DNA of 47,632 nt from Gnetum montanum (Eukaryota; Streptophyta; Gnetopsida; Gnetales; Gnetaceae). Positions 1 through 10,049 of the stretch are shown in pieces (within the stretch, counting starts at the first letter, position 1; the number at the start of each line of letters is the position of its first letter). The position numbers and the translations under genes were made by a program. The notes beneath the pieces are model-generated. The model made no database searches. It saw nothing but the letters and a program-made list of their open reading frames with translations, and was not told where the DNA came from. The stretch spans positions 1-47,632 of the forward strand of contig MNCI01037919.1 of assembly GCA_015680685.1 (NCBI GenBank). The letters are read 5' to 3'.

Positions 1-525
1 TGCTAGTTGTTGTTGTTATTATAAGGGCCAGGTAGGCTATCTTTTATGTAAACCTTTTTCTTCTTGCTCAAGAATAAAATAATTTTCTTTATTTCTTTTC
101 ACAAAAACCTTTCCTGCATTGCACAATTTCTACAAACAAGAGGTGTTTTTCCTTCAAGGAAAAGATGTTGATGTGTAAATTTTTAGACATGCCAACACCT
201 GTGAAAACTCGCCTAGGGCATCTCCCGTCTGGGTACAGAAACTCTGAAATATTAGATTAAAGGTTAGAAATAAATAATAAATATTGCAATAATGAACAAA
301 CATACGTGGCTTTACGAACAGTCGTAAAATTTATGGAGGCTACATATACCCTCATGTACGTAGCTACGTGTATCTTTGAAAATTTTAACCATCTATAACA
401 GTTCGAAATTTATTATATGTAATTTAAATTTGGATAATAATATTTAAAATTGCTTAACAAAATGTGAAATAAACAAAATCTATTTATATATGTACATCAT
501 AATTATACTAAATTAATTAAAGAAG

Positions 526-658
526 CGAAGATGGAATACAAAGAATGTATGATTATTCTGAAAATTTTGATAGATAATCCATAGTCAATGAAACGAAGAT
601 GGCATACGAAGAATGTATGATTATCGTGAAAATTTTGATAGATAATGCATAATCAATG
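526..658. repeat. Two-copy tandem duplication, 68 bp period
   Basis: A unit starting CGAAGATGG at 526 recurs at 594 (CGAAGATGG again). Both copies continue with AAGAATGTATGATTAT and later AAAATTTTGATAGATAAT, differing at only a few positions. This is a simple recent tandem duplication in non-coding DNA. Confidence 0.85.
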
Positions 659-1196
659 TAATAATTTTGAAAGAATTAGGTGATAAAATGACACAAATTA
701 AAACCTAGGTCATTTTTGTTGCGACCTGTGGTTTGTGTTATAGTTAAGTTCCTACTTAAGGCTTATATTAAGACATATCAATGGAGAGTTACAATAAAAG
801 ACTATACTATTTAATATAAGAAATGCTAGTTGTAAATCATGTTATATTTTGTCTAGCTTAATGGGTTAGGTTAGGCTATGTTAATAGGATAAATACACTA
901 AAAAATTAAGGATGGATGAGTCCATTTTGAAGGGATAAAAGAGATTAAGATGTTAGGTAATAATATAAAGATGCCTTAACTACAACTCAAATTTACAATT
1001 CAGTACCTATATACCAATAGTCTTACCAACAAGCTTATCTTCTAATTGGCAAAGCTAAATCCTTGAAGCTTGTAAGATTTATATGAAACTTGGTCCTTCA
1101 TCATTAAGATTAGTTGCAATTTAACAATATTCCAAATTTACCATACAGTTACTTTATTGATGAGCGATGAGTATGCCTAGTTCTCCACACAATCTA

Positions 1197-1350
1197 TAAT
1201 TCGTGGATGGTAGTAACATTATATCAATTTTACAACATATGGTGCAGTTTTATAATTCGTGGATGGTACTAACATTGTATCAATTTTATAACATATGGTG
1301 TACTAACATTATATCAATTTTATAACATATGGTGTAGTTTTATAACATAT
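1197..1350. repeat. Short minisatellite, about three copies
   Basis: The unit TTCGTGGATGGTA...ACATATGGTG occurs at about 1200 and again at about 1256 (56 bp period). A third, shortened copy starting TACTAACATTATATC begins 34 bp after its counterpart (1267 to 1301). It looks like slippage or unequal exchange in AT-rich DNA. Confidence 0.8.
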
Positions 1351-2689
1351 CGTTTGCTTCAATGTGAAGCATATGACCATTATGTTATCAGGCTCTTAAT
1401 AGAATTAAGTAAAAATGTAGGAATTAATTAATTAATCAAATCAACAAGAAACTAAATCCTAGTCTATCCTAGGGTGATGACTTTCTGTTTTCAACATACC
1501 ATACACATCTTGAATTCATACACCAACTACTAGGTTAAGCAAGAAATAATGTTGTTAGGATTACCAAGCAATTATGTGTTTACACTAAAATTTAGTCATG
1601 CTCATTCCACCATGATTTAATGTGCATGGGAAAGTAAATTATTAGGTTATTTCCCTAGAAATGAAATTGCAAGTAAAGTAATTTAAATCAGGTCAAAGTG
1701 CTGCAATGGAAGAGAATCAATCTTGACCTTTATTGTTGCTCATGAAATGTATTTAGATATATTCCACCTAAATAAAGACACCAGACAATTCATTCATGAC
1801 CACAGTATGGGCACTTGCTAATTGTTTCTAAACTTAAGAAATAAAATTGCAAGAGTTCAACTACCTACTACATTAATGGTTGTCATAAATGTAGCAAGTG
1901 GATGACATTTATAGGAAAAACTACCTATTACAATATCACATATGCGACATCACATGTAGGCCCCCAATATCACAACCCTATTATTTAGTATTTATCATAC
2001 CACCACAACTAACTAAAAGCTTGTTCTCAAGTTAAAAGGAATTGGAACAAAGTTCTTCTCTTGTCTCTACGGCTTTTCTAGTGGTTTAGTTGGTGCTTCC
2101 CTTCAAATGAGGAAATAGTCAAAAGAGCGTCTTAAATTTCTTCTCATCGGTCCGTAAATCCTCCATAATCTAAGTAAGCTTAGTTAGTTCACAAGTCATT
2201 AGGACTTCCTACATGGCAATGTCAAAAACACTTAATTAACATTCGTACAATAGGTAATGAAAGGTGTGTGCTTGATTTCTTAGTACTTAGTCATTCTCTT
2301 TGTCAAGCTTTTAGCAACATTCCTTTGCCCTATGTATTGCACTCTAAGAACCTTCAACTCTACATTTGCATTTCTAGCTTTTCTTGAATTTGATCACAGA
2401 GTTAAAACTCACATTCATGAAGTGTGAACATGGTGGTAACATGCTTATCCACCTTTTTTTCTAGGTTAGTTATGAAACATCAAATAAGGTGACTGTGTTG
2501 ATGCAACCCTATCAATGCATCCCCATTGACACATCTCTAGATGCATTAGAGTATATGTGTTGATGTTAATCTAGTCATTACCTATATAATTGTGCACTCC
2601 TGCTGCATTTATGGCACTATTTTATCATGGGAAAAATACCATAACAAGTTGCATGCTCCTAGATATTTTACAACTTACACATGATGTAG

Positions 2690-4480
2690 TAGAGAAAATT
2701 GAGAATTTAGCTTCTAGAAAAGTTGTAGATGTAGAAGAATTGTACACTAATAAATTAAAATATGGAGGAGATGTAGTCTAGGGAGAGACTTGGAAAATGT
2801 TTGATGGAGTACTTCAAAATGGTTTAACTAGATAGTAGATGATTAGTAGAGCTATTATGCTTTTTAAAAAATAACAAATTGATCATAATCAGTAACTTGT
2901 TTGCAAAATTGTTAAGTACCATTTTAGGGAAAAAAAAACCAGGATTGTGGACAGAATAAATAATTTATGTGTTATATCATAAGTAGAATCTAGAACAAAA
3001 CAATATACACTAGATCATTGAGTTACTCTCAGATATTACATTGAACAAGCAAAGGGAAAACAAGGTAAAACATTTATTTTCTTTGTAGATTTTACCAAGG
3101 CATTTGACTCTGTTGTGAAAGAACAATTATGGAGTAGACTTATGAAACTTAAAGTTGATTTTAGTTTACTCAAGTCCATCTGAAATCTATATAGAAAAAT
3201 AATTTTTAAATTAAAAGAAAAAAAAAGCTATACAATCTTGTCAATTTTAGAATAACATAGGAGTAAAGCAATATTGGACTCTTTCACCAACTTTGTTTGG
3301 CATTTTTATTGATGAACTAGAAGAGTGATTAAAGAGGTATCTACATACCATGGTATTAGAGTAGAACAATCCTGGATATGATGTTTAATCTTTGTAGATG
3401 ATGTAGTACTAATAAAAATTTGGTTAAAAGAAATTTTGCATAAATTATAAAAATTTTGTAGATGTACAAAAATGAATGTAAACGTTGAAAAATAAAAGCG
3501 ACGATTTGTAGAAGTAATAAAAGAGATTACACTTTCCAAATAAATAATAAAAGATTTGAGATTATGGATAACTACATATATTTAAGAGTAAAATGTTCTC
3601 AAAATTATAAGTGGAAGTATTGTATATCATAATAAGTTGCAGATGGATGAAAAGCCTTTTATACAATGAAGAAAAAATGGAGTAGCCGCAATATTTAGAC
3701 TTGGATAATTCAAAAATATCTTTTTCAAACTACAATGCTTTACAAATGCATGGTGTGGGGCCTAGGTTTTGATTAAGAATCATAGAAAAAATTTGAAAAC
3801 CTTCGAAAACATTTCTTATTGGATGAATTCGAGGAAAATACTCAAGTCCCATATGCAATACTTTTATTAGAAGCTAATTTATTGCCATTGGAAGCTAAAG
3901 TAATATATTAGTTCTTAACATTATAGTTGAGAAATAAAAACAGTAAGAAGATTTCAAAACAGATCATTTGAAAATTTCAACAATAGGGATGGTTTTATGA
4001 AGGACAATTATGCTTGCAAAAAAGGGGTATTGAGAATATTAATGGAATACTAAATTTAGGGCATTCTTGAAATCTTGTTAAAGAGAGTTTTAGAAAGATG
4101 GCAAAATGATGTATAGATACAAAGAAAAAAAAAACACTTTCATTTCATTAGCAAAATAGTAGAGGTAGCAACATGGTGAAATGGAATATCTACATGTAAA
4201 ATTTTAGTATCTATGAGAGCACTAATTAGTAGCGTTAAAATGGGATCACACCATTTTAAATTGAAAGAGGAAGACAGAACAATGACTTACGTGAAGATAG
4301 AATATGTCGATTGTGTTTATTTCAAGTGGTAGAAGCTGAGCAGCATATATTGTTGGAATGTTGTAGAATAGATTTCCTTAGAAGAAAATGATAACTTTGA
4401 AGTCAATGTTTGTATGAGCTATTCAAGCTAACAGCGTTAGATCTAGGGAATTATATAAAAGGCATGTTCAAGTTACATAA
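2690..4480 (+). pseudogene. Decayed non-LTR (LINE) retrotransposon ORF2, reverse transcriptase to C-terminus
   Basis: Remnant of the ORF2 polyprotein of a LINE, whose RT copies element RNA at a nicked target. Read across frames, the plus strand gives LKYGGDVV near 2753 (the upstream 'target gene D/E LKYGG' block), then YYIEQAKGKQGK and FVDFTKAFDSV at 3082-3114 (RT block with the first catalytic Asp), and IFVDDVVL at 3388-3411, the degenerate catalytic box (usually YADD). Further on are VPYAILLLEANLLPLEAK near 3846 and a C-x2-C-x9-H-x4-C finger (CRLC...H...C) at 4305-4358, typical of the LINE C-terminus. No endonuclease domain is seen upstream, so the copy is 5' truncated. There are many stops and frameshifts. 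The order and spacing of motifs make chance unlikely; the clade is not determined. Confidence 0.8.
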
Positions 4481-5517
4481 ATATTGGATACATCTATTAT
4501 GCTAAGGATTTATTATTGTTGATGTATTTTGAACAAGACAATTTATGTGAAAGATCCTTTAGGTCTACATAGACGTGATGAAATATTAGTATCAGTATCA
4601 ATATAGTAGGAATTTGGAGCAAATATTACTTGAGATAGCTAAAGACATTTGATGAGCAACAAGGTACCCATTGTCCAACCATACAAATCACAGAGCATTA
4701 ATGTGTGATATGTTCGAATTCCATGGCCTCTATAGTTTCTGGTGCACTAGTTCTCTAGGAAGTAAACTTTACGTTACGGACATTCATTGTCTTCCCAACT
4801 ACACTTGTGAAGCTCAAGGGTATGGTTTTAAGTGTAATTGAGGCACATGATTTTTGTGATTTTATGTTTTATGTTTCTTGGTACTTAAAGTAAGGAGATG
4901 AAGTGGTTTAATAACTAATCTAATTTAACTACATAACTAGCCTCTAACTAGTCCTAATATAAACATCTAGTTCCACTTTCCATACATGTCCTAAACCCAC
5001 ATATCCACTAGTGGGTCACCAAGCGATACACTACTAGGTGCACCAAGCAACAATACTGTTGGGCTAACCAAGGGAATACGGGTTTATGCTCGAGGTTATC
5101 TATTTAGCTTAAACAATTAACTGATCATTTGAAGTCTAATTTAGCCTAATTTAACTTAATTAATTGCATATTTAATGAAAATGATGAATGCATAAATAAA
5201 TCATTAATCTATTCTAAGTGCTACAAGGTTTGATCAAAAGGCTCATCTTTGTTGCTGTATAGACTGGTGTGGTTCAGGTACAACAATGCTCAAATAAAGA
5301 TCTATACACTTTTTGACTCCCACTATGGGCACTCAAAGAAATATTCCAACTTTCAAATGGACAAACTGCAAGAGCTCTGCTACTACTATGACTTCTATCT
5401 CTCATAAACATGGTTTTGAGCTCATATTTATAGTGTTTATCATAATCGTTTCTAGGAGAAGATGATAATTATCATCACAAATTTTGTCAACTTATTTTGC
5501 ATTTTTCCTAGAAAAAG
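4481..5517. other. Non-coding gap between two LINE remnants
   Basis: AT-rich and full of stops on both strands. It may contain the 3' tail of the first LINE, but I see no clear poly-A tail or target duplication. A small repeat near 5015-5060 (ACCAAGCGATAC, ACCAAGCAACAAT) is the only local structure. Confidence 0.5.
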
Positions 5518-6130
5518 TTATAGATGACAATAATAGATTAGTATGTGGAAAAACCATAGATTCAGATGGTTTATATACTAAATTAATTATATAGGCAGGG
5601 ATACTATTCGTAAAGAAATTTGGAAAAAATTAAATACTATTATTGATAATGGCCTTGCTGAAATGTAATAAAAATAATCTAAATAACTATTATATAAGAG
5701 TTATAAGTAGTATTTTTAGTAAGCCCTTACGTACTAATCTTGAGAAAAGAATAAGTAATTGGCCATAAACAAACAATGTACAAGTAATCTATCAAGTAAA
5801 TTTTAGATAAAATTATTCTACTATTGATTATATTGTCATTCGTAGACTATGCATCAAACTTGTAAGGAAGCCTAATAAAAATTATTTATTGATTTTCTAC
5901 AATTTACAAAATCTTACAATTCAATGAGTCGGGAAAATTTATGTTTACAACTTAACCAAATAAGCCTTCATGAAAAATTATAGCAATGATTCAAAAGTTA
6001 TATGAAGAAATTATCATTGAGAATAAAGATAGTAAATGAGTAAATAATTTTAAATTTTGGAATAAAATTGATATGGAGCAAGATTTTTCTTTATCCTTTA
6101 CTTTAAATTTGTGTTATAAAAGTTAAATAT
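5518..6130 (+). pseudogene. Second decayed LINE reverse transcriptase fragment
   Basis: The plus strand shows a second LINE RT in sequence order: DSDGLYTKLI at 5559-5588, FSKPLRTNLEKRISNW at about 5712-5763, NYSTIDYIVIRR just after 5817 (the 'GF.p..ST.D.i' block), and DFLQFTKSYNSMSREN at 5891-5938, the equivalent of 'DF.KAFDSV.RE'. A weak SLSFTLNLCY near 6092 matches the 'PLSPtLFnly' block. The catalytic YADD box is not found. Wording differs from the upstream LINE, so this is a separate insertion and probably a different lineage. The fragment is truncated at both ends and broken by stops. Confidence 0.65.
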
Positions 6131-8075
6131 CTATAAATGCTTGATATAACTAGAAAAGGTGATATAGAATTTTTGTTACAATACTATTTTTTATTTTAAA
6201 TGGTTACCTGAGGATAATTGAAAAAAAGCAAAGCTCCTTGTAAAATATATTTTGACCCACATAACTAGAAATATTTATTCCCCTTCCACTTTCTAACCTC
6301 AGATGATGTGAATTGCAACTAAGCTTATTGATGAAAATGAAAGACAACTTGAGAGTATAGATGATTAATAGCGAACTTCTGAGTTGAACTGTTTACCTCT
6401 TATGTGTTCCTAATAAAACTGTGAATGTGCTTTTAATCACTTTATATCTTTTCTAATGAAATATCCCAAGTCTTGAACTATTGTATCCCTTCAAAATCCT
6501 ATTGTATACACTCCAACAAAACAATGGAATAGGGTATTTGTACCTTCCCTTTACTTTATAAAATAAGGATATTTTTGTACTCTTTCAAAGGCTTTTCAAG
6601 TTTTAGCACTAAAACACGGATCCCAAAATATGCATTCATATCAAACAAATGGATAAATCACTATCTTAAAAAAATTCCTTTTCTAACCTTCAAACCCTTA
6701 AACTCCTAATGCCTAACATTTATTTTTAATTGCATAGAGTGCTTGTATTTTTTCTATCATTTTATCCTTAATGTATTTATTTAATCTGTAATTATTTAAA
6801 TATTGAAAATCCATGTATCTAAAAGAGTTCATGATTTGTATATTCTAATCACCAAATTTAGAATTATACTACATGTTTATTGTGCTTTGTATCATCATTT
6901 TAGCTTTTTTCTACATTGATTTGCAACATATTAGACATACCTTTCTCACAAGTAGATGTCAAAGCAACATCATCTACATCAAGAAGTACATTCACTATTT
7001 GAGAACCTATTTTTACAACATGTATATGTTGTCCATCAAATACTACAACTCACCAATGTTGAGATTAAAGAGAATTAGACCTAGTATAGAGCAAATTATG
7101 TTTGATCATTTATTATATCCACCTCATGTTGTTGTTTATGGATCTTGAAAATCTCTCATGAATGGCACAAACATAAATACAAATAAATTAAAAATTTTGC
7201 CCATGAAGTTGCTCATTGTGTATGAAATTAAGTTGTAGCATTTTGACTTTATGAAAAATTTTAACACATGAAAATCGTTTAACAAAGGATATCTTGGAGA
7301 AATCTTTGAATTGAGCCTGAAAATCTTTTCATTCTTCTTAGCTTTCAACTATGAGAAAAAAATCGTAGTTTAATGAATAACATTTCTTGGAGTTGAAATT
7401 GTAGCATTTTTTAATTACATGAGTAGTAATTCCTAAATGAGAAAAAAAATTACAACATTTTTTGGATTTTATCCATGTTAAACACTTGAACTTTAATCAT
7501 TCTTTAAATCTTCTCCACTTACATTTTTGGAAATTTATCTTTAGGAAACTTTTAAAGTTTATTAAAAGAAATTTCTTTTAACCTTATCCACTTTCAAATT
7601 TATTTACTAAATAGGAGATTCTATCCTCCTCAAGATTCATAAAACAACCATTTTTTTCTTAACTTCATTTTATTATTATGAGAAAGATATACATATGGTA
7701 GACCCAGAAAAATCAGAAAATTTATTAATAAACAATAGTAATACATCCAAAGCAGTAATAGGATGGTTCATGATCAAAAACTTAGATACAAAATGTATTA
7801 CATCATAGTTTCAAAGCATAGAAAACAGGACTGAGATAGAAAGAAAAGGTTCAATAGTTTTTGAGGATGCCAAAATTGATTTTCACCCTTATAGCCAACC
7901 TCGAAAATCTTCCCCTCTAGCGTAGGAGAAGGATCAAGCCATGCCATGCCCTCTGTTAGTAGTGCTCTTTTAAGTTTTCCCTTGCAAAAAAAGGTTTCTT
8001 GTTAAATCAGAATAAACCAAAAAATCATCTAGATCACAAATGGTAGAAAATAAGACATCATCTAAAAGAAATCGA
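6131..8075. other. AT-rich DNA without a supported gene
   Basis: No convincing coding signal. The longest open stretch, 6873-7148 on the plus strand (91 codons), is rich in Ile, Tyr and His, has no recognisable motif and sits in AT-rich sequence. GC content rises after 7850. The abrupt start of retrotransposon homology near 8076 marks the edge of element C. Confidence 0.5.
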
Positions 8076-8938
8076 AGAAGCAGGCTCTAAAACCAAAAAA
8101 TACAATGTTGAGCCTCTATGACTTACTGATGACATCACAAAAGCATCATGAGGCCATGGTTTTCATGCTAACATCCATACCCATGGACGAGAGCCTGCCA
8201 GCAGATGAAGAAGCAATTCCTTCCATCATGCTTCCCCTCGCTACTGAACAACCTTGGCTTTTCCTACTAACTTTTCATGATGAATCCATTAAGGATGACA
8301 TAGAGAAGGGTCAAGTGACAACAGCTCCCATGTTCATCACCATCCGAGTTGGCCAATACCGAGTCCAGAGAGTACACATAGATTAAGGGGTAGCTGCCAA
8401 TGTCATTCCATACCCTATAGTGGATAAACTAGGCCTGATCAACTAGATCAGTCCCACGACAACGTCATGTTGGAGGTCATTCAATGGGGCATGAGTGAAA
8501 TTCAAAGGAATAGTGCGTATTAACTTCATAGTATGGAATCAATTCCCCACAAACGTAGTGTTTATCGTCATCGAGGAGATGCTTGGTTTCAACTTAATCT
8601 TAGGGAGGTCCTGGTTGGCTCAACTAAGGGTAGTTTCATCACCCATCCATCAGGAGATCCATCTGCCCTACACAAGAGGGGAAGTGATCATCCATGATGA
8701 AAAAATGATCCCCCAGGCTATTAATAACGTAGAAATGGAGCAAGGTTCAAAAATTGAAATTCCGGAAGATCAGTCTCCTGTCCCAATAACTGAACAGGCC
8801 AAAACAATGGCTGATGACATCTTGATTTGGGCTGAACTAACTTATAAGGAGGAAGATGGTGATGTAAAGGAGTCGAGTAATAAACCTCCTCATCCTTATG
8901 CATCGCCAAAACTAAAAGTAATTAAGAAACAACTATAG
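8076..8938 (+). pseudogene. Ty3/gypsy aspartic protease region, copy C
   Basis: Retropepsin-type protease domain that would mature the Gag-Pol polyprotein. The reading frame beginning near 8105 contains VTTAPMFITIRVGQYRV, then the active-site region VHID*GVAANVIPY (8375-8415). Copy B has VHVDDGATTNVISF there, so the second Asp codon has become a stop in C. Downstream GFNLILGRSWLAQLR (8586-8630) matches the 'iLGR.Wl' block that follows the protease in Tat and Athila elements. The frame stays open from 8495 to 8938 after two stops. No gag is present upstream. The plus-strand domain ends shortly before the tandem array. Confidence 0.8.
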
Positions 8939-9019
8939 AGTTAGCAAAGAAACAATGCTAAGCATGACCTGTTATATTGGCCCACATTGTTTAACTGTTA
9001 TGCAATTTATGCTCTCTCT

Positions 9020-9610
9020 GTTCACCTTGCCTTTATTACGCTTTATGCTTACGATAACTATGGCTCGAAATGGCCTTAAACTAGTTATGACCCGCTACGG
9101 CCTAAAACTAGCAATTTCATTTACGCTTTATGCTTACGATAACTATGGCCCAAATGGCCTTAAACTAGTTACGGCTCGCTACGGCCTAAAATTGGTGATT
9201 TCATTTACGCTTTATGCTTACAATAACTATGGCTCGAAATGGCCTTAAACTAGTTATGGCCGCTACAGCCTAAAATTGGTGATTTCATTTATGCTTTATG
9301 CTTACGATAACTATGGCCTGAAATGGCCTTAAACTAGTTACGGCCTAAAACTGGTGATTTCGTTTACGCTTTATGCTTACGATAACTATGGCTTGAAATG
9401 GCCTTAAACTAGTTACGGCCTGCTACGGCCTAAAACTGGTGATTTCATTTACACTTTATGCTTACGATAACTATGGCCCAAAATGGCCTTAAACTAGTTA
9501 CGTCCCGCTACGGCCTAAACCTGGTGATTTCATTTATGCTTTATGCTTACGATAACTATGGCCTGAAATGGGCTTAAACTATTAGTGGCCCACTATGGTT
9601 TGAAACATGT
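9020..9610. repeat. 84-bp tandem array downstream of protease, copy C
   Basis: Seven copies of a unit containing ACGATAACTATGG, AAATGGCCTTAAACTAG, TACGGCC and TTTACGCTTTATGCTT. The ACGATAACTATGG landmark starts at 9051, 9136, 9220, 9304, 9379, 9464 and 9549, so the period is 84-85 bp with one 75-bp unit. The core GGCCTTAAACTAG is shared with shorter arrays elsewhere in copies A, B and C. Apparent open frames in this block are repeats of the array, not a protein. Confidence 0.92.
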
Positions 9611-9692
9611 AATCTTTTAAACAATTTTTTTTTTCTTTTGAGAAAAAAAAGCTAAACCCAAAAATTTTGCATTAAATACGTTGAAGAAAATA

Positions 9693-10049
9693 TTATCTTT
9701 TACTCCATCTCACTACAATAAAATGGTGGCTAATATAACCACGCAATGTATCTCCTTTGTTGCCACTACCGCCTGTGTCATCCAACTCCACCTCTACTTC
9801 AAGGAAATCATCCTCGTAGGGACCACATTTTTTGTGTGGTGTCTCTTCATGAGGGCGATCCTCTCTGTGAGATTCTTCCTTATGGGATTTCTCACCACAA
9901 GTTTGATCACCTTCATTATGCTCCTCCTCATAGAGATTCTCTTTGTGAGGACCATCATCTTCATTACGCTCCTCCTCATGAAGACCCTCTTCACAGGGAC
10001 CATCATCTCCATTACACTCATCCTCCTGAGGATCCTCCTTGTGCCAATC
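9693..10049 (-). pseudogene. Antisense last exon, acidic repeat tail, copy C
   Basis: After the acceptor ...TCGTAG at 10050 the minus strand stays open for 118 codons to TAA at 9693-9695, starting DWHKEDPQEDE. It lacks an ATG because it is an internal exon. Roughly a third of residues are Asp/Glu, with His and Cys, in a loose repeat with the core HEEE.NEDDGP (HEEERNEDDGP, YEEEHNEGDQT). The preceding exon ends GPSQ|GTAAAT in phase 0, matching this frame. The intron is short (10050-10128). Copy B's counterpart (32226-32306) is shorter but also acidic (APDEDARPIEEGNEEL). Acidic tails are common in chromatin- or RNA-associated proteins, but no function can be assigned. Confidence 0.6.

Larger units (their letters stand above)
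1..2689. other. AT-rich stretch with no recognised gene
   Basis: Both strands are full of stops and the base composition is strongly AT-rich. I see no conserved protein motif, RNA gene or LTR boundary here. The only structures are two short tandem duplications, listed separately. A 63-codon open stretch at 2590-2781 overlaps the start of the LINE remnant and is treated there. Confidence 0.6.

Noticed and set aside
4700-4730. GTTCGAATTCC resembling a tRNA T-arm
   Set aside because: No anticodon or D-arm, or matching acceptor stem, can be built from the ~70 bases upstream.
6873-7148. 91-codon plus-strand frame, and on the minus strand a VLLDVDDVAL string resembling the copia RT box
   Set aside because: The plus frame has no motif. 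The minus-strand string lacks the usual Tyr, and neither the upstream GLKQ-type block nor the downstream DLG-type block follows in any frame. In AT-rich DNA one short match is not enough.
7680-7960. GC-richer patch that could be a 3' exon on the minus strand (a frame with WLDPSPTLEGKIFEVGY)
   Set aside because: Only about 45 codons, no recognisable domain, no clear splice site, and no conservation to compare within the window.
8955-9248. 97-codon plus-strand frame with repeated LYAYDNYG
   Set aside because: It is the translation of the 84-bp tandem array and is broken by array variation.
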